Assembly: GCA_902542505.1 (NCBI GenBank)
Contig: CACBUI010000002.1
Location: 1 to 40,883, forward strand
Direction: 5' to 3'
DNA length: 40,883 bases
Source of the DNA: an uncultured Alphaproteobacteria bacterium
Lineage (GTDB): Bacteria; Pseudomonadota; Alphaproteobacteria; HIMB59
This document shows positions 31,395 through 40,740 of the stretch, piece by piece. The number at the start of each line of letters is the position of its first letter. The first letter of the stretch is position 1. A program made the translations under genes and the position numbers. The notes under the pieces were generated by a model, which saw only the letters and a program-made list of their open reading frames with translations, was not told where the DNA came from and searched no databases.

Positions 31395-33229
31395 TGAATA
31401 AATTTTTACAAAAAAACTATCTTATAGTATCTATACTAAGCACTGTTATTTTATTTTTGTCCTTTAATTTTATAATCCAAAAAATCAATTTTAATTTGGG
31501 AGTTGATTTTACCTCTACCAAAACTTTTACTCTTTCAAGTGGTACTAAGAGAGTTATAGACGAAATAGAAGAGCCAATAAAAATTAATTTTGTATATAGC
31601 AGAGACTTATCTAAAAATATTCCGATTATTCAAAATTACGCTAATCAAGTTCAAGGTCTTTTAAACAGATATTCAGATCTAGCCTCAGGTAAAATTGAAT
31701 TAAACTTTATTGAACCAGAGCCTTATTCAGATGATGAAGATTATGTAAATAGATATGGTGTGCAGGGCTTTCCTATAGATCAAGAAGGGTCAAAAGTATA
31801 TTTTGGATTAATTGCTTCAAATACAACAGATGACATAGAAACTGTTCCATTTTTTGATCCCTCAAAAGCAGGCACATTAGAAAAACAATTAACTGACATT
31901 GTATACAAACTTAATAGATCAAAAAAACCAATGATTGGTTTTTTATCATGGGTGGACACTACACCACCAATGATGCCAAATAATCAACTTGGACAAGGAG
32001 AATACACAATACTTGAGGAGCTTAGTTATTTTTATGATTTTGAGTTTTTAGATACAGACGTAGAGAGTTTTGAAGGTATAGACTTATTGATAGTTTATCA
32101 CCCCTCTGACATTAGTGACAAAACTGAATATGCAGTTGAACAATTCATCTTGAATGGTGGAAAATCAGTTATTTTTGTTGATCCATTTTTTGAGAAAAAT
32201 GACCATTCAAATAAATCATCAAATTTAGAAAATGTCTTAAAAACCCTTAATATTAACTATAATAGCAATGTTATTTTAGATGGTGCTCAAGCCACAAGAC
32301 TGCAAACACAACAAAACATAACTGAAAATACATCTTTGCAAACTATGTTGAAATTGAATTGGCCTGAAGTCAGAGGACAGTTCATTAATCAAGCTGAAGA
32401 AATTGGAGACGGTTTATCATTAATTAGACTTGTGTCTCCAGGTGGTCTTGCCCCATTAAATGATGAAAGTGAAATTTCTTACACTCCTATTATGTCCTCC
32501 AGTGAGGTAACAATGGATCTACCTATGAAAGAGGTACATGATCCAATTAAGCTCATTAATAATTTTCAGCCAACAGGAATTAGCTATGACTTTGGAGTAA
32601 AATTAAATGGTATCGCAAAAAGTAATTTTAATGATTTTGAATTTAAAAATGATAATCATTTAGAAACATCCTCAAAAAATATAAATGTGGTAGTTTTCAG
32701 TGACGCTGACTTTATAAGAAATGCCTTTTGGGCAAGAATTCAAAAGTTTTTAGATACCAATGTAATAGAGGCAACATCTGATAATGGAAGTTTAGTTACA
32801 AATGTATTTGACTCAATGACAGGTTATGACGAATTTATTGATCTGAGAAACAAAGAGGCTCCATTTAGACCGTTTGTTGTAGTTCAAAAACTTCAAGCAG
32901 AAGCTGAGCAGATGTATCTAGGACAGGAACAGCAATTACAAGCTCAACTTGATAATACATTAAATCAAATTCAAAATTTATCAGGCGGTAGAGATGTAGA
33001 AAGTGTCAATTTATCTGACAAACAATTAATGGAATTAGCAAATTTTCAATTGCAAGTAGAAAATACTCGTAAACAACTAAGAGAAGTTAGAAGAAATTTA
33101 AGTAAAGACATAGATCGATTAGCAAATCAAATAAACATATTAAATACTTTTTTAATCCCTATTCTTTTAATTCTACTAATGTTTTTTATTCCAAGACAAC
33201 TCGGTATCAGAAAAAGAAAAAGCAGATAA
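31394..33229 (+). CDS. GldG-like ABC auxiliary membrane protein
   Basis: 611 residues from ATG 31394, whose A is shared with the permease TAA; the frame opens 14 codons earlier but that would overlap the permease. One N-terminal helix (about 8-28), then a periplasmic alpha/beta region with the ABC-auxiliary domain (KPMIGFLSWVDTT and LLIVYHPSDISDKTEYAVEQFILNGG), a second domain with VVVFSDADFIRN, a coiled coil (about 500-570) and a C-terminal helix ending in RQLGIRKRKSR. The two anchors with a large external part are typical. Confidence 0.87.
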   Translation: MNKFLQKNYLIVSILSTVILFLSFNFIIQKINFNLGVDFTSTKTFTLSSGTKRVIDEIEEPIKINFVYSRDLSKNIPIIQNYANQVQGLLNRYSDLASGKIELNFIEPEPYSDDEDYVNRYGVQGFPIDQEGSKVYFGLIASNTTDDIETVPFFDPSKAGTLEKQLTDIVYKLNRSKKPMIGFLSWVDTTPPMMPNNQLGQGEYTILEELSYFYDFEFLDTDVESFEGIDLLIVYHPSDISDKTEYAVEQFILNGGKSVIFVDPFFEKNDHSNKSSNLENVLKTLNINYNSNVILDGAQATRLQTQQNITENTSLQTMLKLNWPEVRGQFINQAEEIGDGLSLIRLVSPGGLAPLNDESEISYTPIMSSSEVTMDLPMKEVHDPIKLINNFQPTGISYDFGVKLNGIAKSNFNDFEFKNDNHLETSSKNINVVVFSDADFIRNAFWARIQKFLDTNVIEATSDNGSLVTNVFDSMTGYDEFIDLRNKEAPFRPFVVVQKLQAEAEQMYLGQEQQLQAQLDNTLNQIQNLSGGRDVESVNLSDKQLMELANFQLQVENTRKQLREVRRNLSKDIDRLANQINILNTFLIPILLILLMFFIPRQLGIRKRKSR

Positions 33230-34234
33230 ATGTATATTAAAAATTTAAAAATCTTGGTTTTAATATCTTTTGGATTTTTAATTATTGCTCTTGGTATGTA
33301 TTTTGATGGCAAAAATATCTCTAACAAGTCATCATCTGAAGTATTGTTTCCTAGTTTTGATGAAGTTTTACCTGAAATTGCATACATTGAATTTTCTAAT
33401 CAAAATGGGAAATCAGTCATTGAAATCATTGATAATCAATGGCTTATTTCAAGCTCAAATAATTTTCCAGCAAATACTGAGCTTTTAAGTCGGTTTTTTA
33501 TTCAACTTCGTGAAGCAAATATTTTAGATGCTAAAACTAATCGCGAAGATCTTTTATACAAATTGGGTCTAGATGATGAAAATAAAATGCAATTAATTTT
33601 AAAATCAAAAGACGATGAGGTCTTATATTCACTAGATATTGGTATTTATAATTACAATATCCCAGGATCTTACATAAAAGCTACTGACTCCAATCAATCT
33701 TATTTAGTATCAACAAACTTAACTGCCGATGTATCTGGTTTCTATTGGGTACCCACCGATTTAATAAATATTGGTAAATCTCAAATCAAATCAATTCAAA
33801 TTTATAATCAGAATATGATTAATTTAAGTATGAAAGAAGGAGAGCTGAAACACACAAATTTAACTTCTCAATTTAATGAAATTGATAATGATAAAATTAT
33901 TGATGCTCAAAATATATTAACTGATCTTCAACATAATGGCTTTATACTTAAGTCAGAATTACCTAACTCTCCAGACTTAAAAACTAGGTTTACACTCAAT
34001 AATGGAACTGTAATATTTGTAAATTTTTATGATATAGATGGTAAAGGTGTTCATGCTACTTTTGATTGGAATTATGTCGATGACAAAGTTCAAATATCAA
34101 AGTTTATAGATCCATTGCTAGATGGAAATCAAATACAAGTTAGTTCGGTTGCTTTTTTAAATAATTTTGCTTTTAGCGTTCCTCAAATATTTTTTGATAC
34201 ATTGAATATAAAATTAAGAGAAAAAACCGAATAA
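33230..34234 (+). CDS. DUF4340-like protein of the Gld-type operon
   Basis: 334 residues directly following the GldG-like gene. One N-terminal membrane helix (about 7-26), then a beta-rich external part with segments such as WLISSSNNFPANTELLSRFFIQL and DANILDAKTNREDLLYKLGLDDENKM-like content, which is the pattern of DUF4340 (removal and length of helices match by eye). It probably works with the GldG-like protein at the membrane. The stop abuts the convergent epimerase stop with no base between. Confidence 0.8.
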   Translation: MYIKNLKILVLISFGFLIIALGMYFDGKNISNKSSSEVLFPSFDEVLPEIAYIEFSNQNGKSVIEIIDNQWLISSSNNFPANTELLSRFFIQLREANILDAKTNREDLLYKLGLDDENKMQLILKSKDDEVLYSLDIGIYNYNIPGSYIKATDSNQSYLVSTNLTADVSGFYWVPTDLINIGKSQIKSIQIYNQNMINLSMKEGELKHTNLTSQFNEIDNDKIIDAQNILTDLQHNGFILKSELPNSPDLKTRFTLNNGTVIFVNFYDIDGKGVHATFDWNYVDDKVQISKFIDPLLDGNQIQVSSVAFLNNFAFSVPQIFFDTLNIKLREKTE

Positions 34235-35188
34235 TTATTTAATTTCTCCAATTTCAAACTTCATTTGATGTTTATAAATTTGTGATGGGTTTAATTGCGT
34301 TGAAGGAAATTTTCGATTATTGGGTGCGTTTGGAAAACCCTGAGTTTCAAAACACATACCTTGATATTTTTTAATTTTAATACGATTACTGGAATATTTT
34401 AAATGCTGACCAGTATAAAATTGAACACCAGGTTGATTTGAAAAAATTTTTAGGGATATATTGCTTTTTGGTGATTGTATTTTAGCTACAAACTTAGAAT
34501 TCTTTTTGATAATGAAATTTTCGTCAAATCCCTTGAATTTATTGGTAAACTTATCACGTATCCTAGTTGATTTTTTAAAATCAAAACGTGTTCCTTTTAC
34601 ACTCATTACCCTACCAGTTGGTATATTTTCTCTATCATTTTCTAAGTAATGATTTGAATTGATTTGGACGTGGTGATCAAAAATATCTTTTTTAATTTTA
34701 TCTAAATTCCAATAGGCGTGATTTACCAAATTAACGTGAGTAGTTTTTGATGTTTGTGCACTTATATTGATTTTGAGAGTCGAATTTATAATTGAGTAAT
34801 CACAACTGGAATATAATTCTCCTGGGAAACCCTGATCTTTATCTGGAGATATACAATAATAGCTAATATGAGATTTGGAGAAGCTCTTAACTTGCCAAAT
34901 TTTTGAGTCAAACCCTTTTTTACCACCATGTAGTATATTTTTTCCCTCATTTCTAGTTAATTTGTATTTTACTCCTTTGATCTGAAATTGAGCTTTTTTT
35001 ATTCTATTTGCATACCTGCCACATGTTGCGCCTAAGTAATTTTTATTATTTTTATATGATGAGATATTTCCTAAATTTAGAATTAAATTGATTTTTTTCT
35101 TTTTATAAAATACTTCAAATAATGTTGCACCAATATTGAGAGTTTTAACTCTTAAAAACTTATTTTCAATTGTTTGTGATTTAATCAT
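34235..35188 (-). CDS. galM: Aldose 1-epimerase (galactose mutarotase)
   Basis: 317 residues. Family features are ATCGRYANRIKKAQF near the start, the catalytic His in LVNHAYWNL, and PGVQFYTGQHL with the substrate-binding region, followed by MCFETQGFPNAPN with the catalytic Glu. It interconverts alpha and beta anomers of aldoses. Basic and Lys-rich composition is unusual but fits AT-rich codon use. It is last in the minus-strand sugar and inositol gene train, 6 bases after the aldolase. Confidence 0.92.
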   Translation of the reverse strand: MIKSQTIENKFLRVKTLNIGATLFEVFYKKKKINLILNLGNISSYKNNKNYLGATCGRYANRIKKAQFQIKGVKYKLTRNEGKNILHGGKKGFDSKIWQVKSFSKSHISYYCISPDKDQGFPGELYSSCDYSIINSTLKINISAQTSKTTHVNLVNHAYWNLDKIKKDIFDHHVQINSNHYLENDRENIPTGRVMSVKGTRFDFKKSTRIRDKFTNKFKGFDENFIIKKNSKFVAKIQSPKSNISLKIFSNQPGVQFYTGQHLKYSSNRIKIKKYQGMCFETQGFPNAPNNRKFPSTQLNPSQIYKHQMKFEIGEIK

Positions 35189-35194
35189 TAATGA

Positions 35195-36025
35195 TTAAAT
35201 TTTTGAAATATTCTCTAAAACTTTTTTTGTTACTTCTTTTAATCTTGGAATAGTTGAATTGATTAATTTAATACGGTCATAAGTATTTGGATCTTTTGCA
35301 ATTTCCTCTCTTAAAGTATCGCCGAAAGTTTTTCTGAGTTCAGTGCCGATATTAAACTTACAAACATTCGTTGTATTTGCTATCGTTCTTTTAAGTGTAT
35401 CGTCGATACCGCTACTTCCATGAAGCACCAATGGTACTTTGGTTAAGGTTTCTATCGTCTTTATGACTTGCATATCAATAGAAGAGGATTTGTTTGTCTG
35501 TAAGTGTACGTTTCCTGCACTGATGGCCATTGCATCACATTTGGTTAATTCAGCAAATGTCTTCGCTTCTTCTGGATCTGTGCTTTGTGACTTTGCACCA
35601 TCATTGTAACCAACAAATCCAATTTCCCCCTCAACGGAAATATTTTGTTTGTGAGCTAATTCAACGATTTCACTTGTTTTATCAACGTTTTCATTAAGTG
35701 AAAGCTTGGATCCATCAAACATTACAGATGTGAATCCGTTGTCAATTGCCTGTAAACACTCTTCTTTTGTATAGCCATGATCTAAATGACAAACTATTGG
35801 ACTAGATGATTGCTCAGCCAAGTATCTAAACATTTTACCTAAAACTGGCAGAGGTGTATTTGCTCTACAACCTGGTCCTGCTTGAAGAATCACAGGCACC
35901 TTGAGCTCTTCGGCTGTTTCTGCATAACATCTTGCATCTTCCCAACCTAGTACTACTAATCCTGCAACGGCATAATTATTTTTTTTTGCTTCTTGTAAAA
36001 CTTCTGAGAGGCTAGCTATAGTCAT
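35195..36025 (-). CDS. Class II fructose-bisphosphate-type aldolase (IolJ-like)
   Basis: 276 residues. Zinc-binding HLDHGYTKEE, then FTSVMFDGSKL, the Glu in SVEGEIGFVGYND, HGSSGIDD and KFNIGTELRKTF, which binds substrate phosphate. In inositol pathways such an enzyme (IolJ) cleaves 5-dehydro-2-deoxygluconate 6-phosphate to dihydroxyacetone phosphate and malonate semialdehyde; a glycolytic or tagatose role is also possible. The 4-base overlap with iolB favours the inositol role. Confidence 0.88.
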   Translation of the reverse strand: MTIASLSEVLQEAKKNNYAVAGLVVLGWEDARCYAETAEELKVPVILQAGPGCRANTPLPVLGKMFRYLAEQSSSPIVCHLDHGYTKEECLQAIDNGFTSVMFDGSKLSLNENVDKTSEIVELAHKQNISVEGEIGFVGYNDGAKSQSTDPEEAKTFAELTKCDAMAISAGNVHLQTNKSSSIDMQVIKTIETLTKVPLVLHGSSGIDDTLKRTIANTTNVCKFNIGTELRKTFGDTLREEIAKDPNTYDRIKLINSTIPRLKEVTKKVLENISKI

Positions 36026-36864
36026 TTATATTTTGCTATCATATCCTTAATTCCTGGGATTGTTTCTAATTGGTAAGCATGGGTTTTTTGGAAAGATTGA
36101 ATAAGTGATCTTTGAGAAAGACCTACTAGGATTGTAAAATAATACATCTCATATCCAGGGGCAACCACACATGGATGATATCCTTTATTAATTGCAATAG
36201 TAGAGCCATTAAAAAGTTGATAGCCGTGACCCTCTTTTTCATCTTCTGATTGCATAATTTGAACACCAAAACCATGTCCTGGTTTAAATCGATAATTATA
36301 AACTTCATCATGACGAGTTTCTTGAGGGAGATCATCTGTGTCGTGTTTGTGAGGGGGGAAGCCTGACCATCCTCCAGCGCCAACAGTATATAATTCATTT
36401 ACTAATAATCGACCAACTTGATCATGATGTTTCGCACCTAAGATATGTTTAATTTTTCTGTGAGTTTTAGTATCGTCTGAACCATATTGAACAACATCTA
36501 GTTCTTCTTTTAAAACGAGAAATGGCTCTAATTTTTTTTCATAAATTCCACCAGCTATGAAACACTCAGAGGAGTCAGATAAACAAGTAATTTTACATTT
36601 TGAATTTGTAGGAATATAACTACCCTCAGGTTCACCATCCCATACGTCAGTTGTTCTTTTTCCAATCTGTCCTAACTTATTATCCTCCACGGTAATCTCG
36701 ACGATACCTGTTGCTGGAACTACGCTACTTTCATGTTTTGATAGTTGGTATTCATAGGACTCACCTTTTTTTAAATTGATAATATTAAAATAAACTAAAG
36801 GTACTGTTTTATTTGTCTCTCCAAATAAAGCTTGATTTTTATTATCTGAATAAGGGATGTGCAT
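36022..36864 (-). CDS. iolB: 5-deoxy-glucuronate isomerase
   Basis: 280 residues, a bicupin of usual length. The diagnostic part is VNELYTVGAGGWSGFPPHKHDTDDLPQETRHDEVYNYRFKPGHGFG, in which the His and Glu residues hold the metal, followed by INKGYHPCVVAPGYEMYYF. It turns 5-deoxy-glucuronate into 5-dehydro-2-deoxygluconate, the step before the IolC kinase. It sits between the kinase and aldolase genes, exactly the pathway order, with an immediate junction to each. Confidence 0.93.
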   Translation of the reverse strand: MHIPYSDNKNQALFGETNKTVPLVYFNIINLKKGESYEYQLSKHESSVVPATGIVEITVEDNKLGQIGKRTTDVWDGEPEGSYIPTNSKCKITCLSDSSECFIAGGIYEKKLEPFLVLKEELDVVQYGSDDTKTHRKIKHILGAKHHDQVGRLLVNELYTVGAGGWSGFPPHKHDTDDLPQETRHDEVYNYRFKPGHGFGVQIMQSEDEKEGHGYQLFNGSTIAINKGYHPCVVAPGYEMYYFTILVGLSQRSLIQSFQKTHAYQLETIPGIKDMIAKYK

Positions 36865-37827
36865 CTATAACTCCTTTTGATTTTGGTTAATAAATTTTTC
36901 TAATTCCTGATTATTGGGCATAGCTGAGGAACATCCTACTCTTGTTACAACTATTGCAGCATTTGCGGAACCCCGAATTACTGCATCCTCTAAACTAAGG
37001 CCATTGTATAGGGAGCTTATAAAACCTCCATTGAATGCGTCGCCTGCACCGGTAGGTTTAATAGCTTCGACATTAAATGTACCGTATTGGCTCTCATTTT
37101 CTTTAGTAAATACTTTGGATCCCTCTTCGCCCATTTTATAGATAATCACTGATGGTTTTTTTTTAATATACACTTTTGCTAATTCAAGTCCATTTGTGGA
37201 ATTATCAGCCACATTAAATTCTAAATCGTTTCCAATGATAATATCCATTTCATTCATAATTTCCTTGTAAACATCAGATTTGATTGTATCAGACTCCCAG
37301 TTATAAGGCCGATAATCAAGATCGATTATTAATGGTATCTTGAGATCTGAAGTTAGTTTTGAGGCAACAAAAACAGCATTCCTTGAAGGTTCTCCAGAGA
37401 GCGCAGTTCCAGAGATGAATACAGCAGAGTAATTATTGAAATTAATTTTATTAATATCCTCCTTATTAAGTTGCAGATCACATGGATTACTTCTGTAAAG
37501 AATAGATTGGTTATTTTTTAAAATAGTTTCAACAACAGCTATTTGTGTTTGAAATGATTTATTGACTTTTCTGCAGTGTTCTACACCAACTTTGAATTCA
37601 TTAAGTTTGTTAATTATGTATTCTCCGATTGCATCGTCAGATATACAAGTAAGTAAATCAGTGCTGACACCCAAGTTCGATAGAGCAACACAAGTATTTG
37701 CCGCCGAGCCCCCTAAATGAGAAGAAAAGTTATTTACATCGGAGATTTTTGTACCGGGTGGCTCCGGATAAATATCTAATCCTGCTCTCCCTATTACAAG
37801 AATTTTTTTTGAATTATCAAATTTCAT
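36865..37827 (-). CDS. iolC: 5-dehydro-2-deoxygluconokinase (PfkB family)
   Basis: 320 residues. It starts ILVIGRAGLDIYPEPPGT, typical for IolC, followed by HLGGSAANTCVALSNLG. IDLDYRPYNW is another IolC hallmark, and the PfkB catalytic motif is KPTGAGDAFNGGF with the base Asp. It phosphorylates 5-dehydro-2-deoxygluconate with ATP. It abuts iolB and follows the Gfo/Idh/MocA gene by 34 bases. Confidence 0.92.
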   Translation of the reverse strand: MKFDNSKKILVIGRAGLDIYPEPPGTKISDVNNFSSHLGGSAANTCVALSNLGVSTDLLTCISDDAIGEYIINKLNEFKVGVEHCRKVNKSFQTQIAVVETILKNNQSILYRSNPCDLQLNKEDINKINFNNYSAVFISGTALSGEPSRNAVFVASKLTSDLKIPLIIDLDYRPYNWESDTIKSDVYKEIMNEMDIIIGNDLEFNVADNSTNGLELAKVYIKKKPSVIIYKMGEEGSKVFTKENESQYGTFNVEAIKPTGAGDAFNGGFISSLYNGLSLEDAVIRGSANAAIVVTRVGCSSAMPNNQELEKFINQNQKEL

Positions 37828-37861
37828 TTAATGAAAATTAAGTCTAGAGGAATTATTGTAA

Positions 37862-39019
37862 TTACTTAAGAATTTTTTGTATTTCCTCAAGTGAAAAATA
37901 ATCTGCCTTCTTAAAAGTAGTCTTTATTTCTTGGGGTGTTTTGGTGTCTGCTGCCTTCATTGTTGATTGAATAATATCCAAAACGTGTAACGATAATTCT
38001 CCGCTACATCTGTGTTCAAGTTCATTATCAATACAGTATGCCATTTCAGCTAATCCGACACCACGGTAGTTCGCATTAGTTGGAGACTCATTAGCCCTAC
38101 CGCTATGAGATGTAATATTAATTTTACCAAGGGGCATATCATCAGTTTTGTGCTCTTGCCAAACACCACTATCATCAGTACTTGTGTGTACTGAGCCTCC
38201 AAACATATTTGGATCAGGCACAATCATAGAACCTTTATCACCGTAAAGCTCTATGTGATTACGTTGGTGAGCTACAACATCAAACGATAAAGTTATTTGA
38301 ATTAAAGCCCCATTATGAAATTCTAAATTAACTAAATAGCTAGTTTGACATTCCACATCAAACTCCTGATCTTTTTTTGGACCTATGCCTATCACTCTTT
38401 TATCGAAAACTTTGGTAGAAATACCATGAACACTTTTAGCAGGGCCAAGTAAATTTACTAAAGCTGTTAAATAGTATGGTCCCATATCTATAACTGGGCC
38501 ACCTTCATTATTTGCAAACCACGGTTCAGGATTGGGATGATAAGATTGAACTCCTGGATAAGCAAAAATTGCATTTCCAAGCCGAACATTTCCAATTTTA
38601 TTATCGTTTATTAATTCAATAGATTTTTGAATTCCACCACCTAAAAAAGTATCAGGAGCATTGCCAATGTATAAGTTTTTACTTTTAGATAATTTTAAGA
38701 GATTTTCACCATCTAAAAAATTTACAGCCATTGGTTTCTCACTATAAACATGTTTACCGCTCTCCAGCGAATTTTTTGCTACCTCGTAATGAGCCTTTGG
38801 AATAGTTAAATTTAAAATAATATCGACTTCACTATCATTTAATATTTCATCAACAGAACAAGAGTTTATATTATAAGTTTCGGCACATTTTTTAGAATTT
38901 TCATGATTAATATCAGCACATTTAATTATGCGAAAATTATTAAAATAATCATGTCCTCTAAAATATGTTTCAGAAATATGACCACATCCTATTAAGCCAA
39001 CATTGAAGACTTTGTTCAT
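37862..39019 (-). CDS. Gfo/Idh/MocA family NAD(P)-dependent dehydrogenase
   Basis: 385 residues. The Rossmann motif is VGLIGCGHISETY, and YSEKPMAVN carries the conserved Lys of the family. A C-terminal domain has GGPVIDMGPYYLTALVNLLGP. It oxidises sugars or polyols such as inositol; in this neighbourhood it could be an inositol or related dehydrogenase (IolG, IolW or similar), but the exact substrate is not readable. The gene partially displayed at the left window edge is of the same superfamily but clearly different. Confidence 0.9.
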   Translation of the reverse strand: MNKVFNVGLIGCGHISETYFRGHDYFNNFRIIKCADINHENSKKCAETYNINSCSVDEILNDSEVDIILNLTIPKAHYEVAKNSLESGKHVYSEKPMAVNFLDGENLLKLSKSKNLYIGNAPDTFLGGGIQKSIELINDNKIGNVRLGNAIFAYPGVQSYHPNPEPWFANNEGGPVIDMGPYYLTALVNLLGPAKSVHGISTKVFDKRVIGIGPKKDQEFDVECQTSYLVNLEFHNGALIQITLSFDVVAHQRNHIELYGDKGSMIVPDPNMFGGSVHTSTDDSGVWQEHKTDDMPLGKINITSHSGRANESPTNANYRGVGLAEMAYCIDNELEHRCSGELSLHVLDIIQSTMKAADTKTPQEIKTTFKKADYFSLEEIQKILK

Positions 39020-39028
39020 AAATATGAA

Positions 39029-40486
39029 TTATTTGTCTAGGCCGCACATATTGATGTATTTTATTTCAATAAAATCATCAATTCCATACTTTGAGCCTTC
39101 TCTGCCAAGACCAGACTCTTTTATTCCTCCAAATGGTGCCTCTGCTTTTGAAGTTAATCCAGTATTGACTCCAACCATACCGTATTCAAGTGCCTCAGCT
39201 ACTCTCCATATTCTTCCGATATCTCTGGAATAAAAATAGGATGCAAGTCCATATGGTGAGTTATTTGCAAGTTTAATTACTTCTTTTTCATCTTTAAATT
39301 TGTAAATTGGAGCCACTGGTCCAAATGTTTCTTCAGTTGTAATTTTCGCTTCTGGTGCGACTTCAGTTAGGATTGTAGGCTGAAAAAAGTTCATTCCCAA
39401 AGAATGCTTAGATCCACCAATTGCAACTTTTGCCCCATATTGTAATGCATCTTGGACGTGCTCCTCTACTTTACTTAAAGAGTGCTCATCAATCATGGGT
39501 CCAGAGGCATTTTCCTCATTTAAACCATCTCCTACTTTTATTTTAGAAACAGCATCAACAAATTTTGAACAGAACTCATCATGAACTTTTTCTTGGACAT
39601 AAATTCTATTTGCACAAACACAAGTTTGTCCTGTATTTCTAAATTTGCTTTGGATTGCACCGGCAACTGCATCATCAATATTTGCATCATTAAATACAAT
39701 GAAGGGTGCGTGACCACCAAGTTCCATTGAGACTTTCTTTACAGTTCCAGAGCATTTCTGTAAAAGTATTTTTCCAATTTCTGTTGAACCTGTAAAAGAT
39801 AATTTTCTAACAATTGGATTTGTGGCTAATTCCTCTCCGATTTCAGAGGCCTTTCCTGTAATTACATTTAAAGTACCTTTTGGGAAGCCTGCCTCCTCAG
39901 CCAAAACAGCTAGTGCAAGTGCAGAATAAGGAGTTTGACTTGCTGGTTTAATTACAACTGGGCACCCAACAGCTAAAGCTGGTGCACATTTTCTTGTAAT
40001 CATGGCATTAGGAAAATTCCATGGTGTAATTGATGCCACTACACCAACTGGTTGCTTCAAAACAACAATTCTTCGATCGGTCATGGGATCTGGAATTGTA
40101 TCTCCATAAACCCTCTTGGCTTCTTCTGAGAACCATTCTACAAAAGAGGCTCCATAGCCTATTTCTCCACGTGACTCATTTATTGGTTTTCCTTGTTCAA
40201 CTGTCATGATTTGAGCTAATTCCTCTTTATTTTCAATCATTAAATCAAACCATTTTCTGAGTATTTCTGATCTTTGACGTGCAGATTTTGCCCTCCATTC
40301 AGGCCAAGCATTATTTGCAGCTTCTATAGCATTTCTAGTTTCAGATGTTCCGCACTTAGGTACTGTGCCGATCTCTTTCAAGTTAGCTGGATTGTTAACA
40401 GATATTGTCTCACCTGAGTCGGCATTAACCCATTCACCGTTAATGAAGCACTTATCTCTATAAAATTTTGAGTCTTTAATTTCCAT
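39029..40486 (-). CDS. Aldehyde dehydrogenase, succinate-semialdehyde dehydrogenase (GabD) type
   Basis: 485 residues. The NAD-binding ITPWNFPNAMITRKCAPALAVG, the catalytic Glu in VSMELGGHAPFIVF, the nucleophile Cys in FRNTGQTCVCANRIYVQ, and SKAEAPFGGIKESGLGREGS near the end all match GabD. It would oxidise a semialdehyde to the acid with NAD(P)+. In an inositol operon the semialdehyde at hand is malonate semialdehyde, whose usual enzyme is the CoA-acylating IolA, so a GabD-type enzyme here is notable. It is 9 bases upstream of the Gfo/Idh gene. Confidence 0.92.
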   Translation of the reverse strand: MEIKDSKFYRDKCFINGEWVNADSGETISVNNPANLKEIGTVPKCGTSETRNAIEAANNAWPEWRAKSARQRSEILRKWFDLMIENKEELAQIMTVEQGKPINESRGEIGYGASFVEWFSEEAKRVYGDTIPDPMTDRRIVVLKQPVGVVASITPWNFPNAMITRKCAPALAVGCPVVIKPASQTPYSALALAVLAEEAGFPKGTLNVITGKASEIGEELATNPIVRKLSFTGSTEIGKILLQKCSGTVKKVSMELGGHAPFIVFNDANIDDAVAGAIQSKFRNTGQTCVCANRIYVQEKVHDEFCSKFVDAVSKIKVGDGLNEENASGPMIDEHSLSKVEEHVQDALQYGAKVAIGGSKHSLGMNFFQPTILTEVAPEAKITTEETFGPVAPIYKFKDEKEVIKLANNSPYGLASYFYSRDIGRIWRVAEALEYGMVGVNTGLTSKAEAPFGGIKESGLGREGSKYGIDDFIEIKYINMCGLDK

Positions 40487-40510
40487 AAATATTTATAACA
40501 GTTTTAATTC

Positions 40511-40738
40511 TTATTCTACAGTGGCAATTTTACCACCTACAGGGATCGTATCTCCCTCTTGTGCAATTATCTCTGTTAATTTTCCATTAACTGTTGAAGG
40601 TATCTCAGCAGCTGTCTTATCAGTCTCAACTTCGCAAAGGATATCTCCTTCTTTAATTTCATCTCCGACTTTTTTAAGCCACTTTACTACTTTTCCCTCA
40701 TCAACAGTTTCTCCAAGGGATGGCATTATTATTTCCAT
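40511..40738 (-). CDS. Free-standing lipoyl-domain protein
   Basis: 75 residues, a complete single lipoyl domain. EIIMPSLGETVDEGKVVKWLKKVGDEIKEGD leads to the lipoylated Lys in VETDKTAAEIPST, and the domain ends GGKIATVE. In usual E2 proteins this is followed by linker, E1/E3-binding and catalytic domains. Here a TAA ends the frame at 40511 and only 24 bases precede the next gene, so no E2 core is attached. It lies 2 bases downstream of the E1 beta gene. Confidence 0.9.
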   Translation of the reverse strand: MEIIMPSLGETVDEGKVVKWLKKVGDEIKEGDILCEVETDKTAAEIPSTVNGKLTEIIAQEGDTIPVGGKIATVE

Positions 40739-40740
40739 AA

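Noticed and set aside
40511..40738. Lipoyl-domain gene as a frameshifted E2 pseudogene
   Set aside because: No E2 linker or catalytic sequence follows in any frame before the aldehyde dehydrogenase gene, so there is no remnant to support a recent break.
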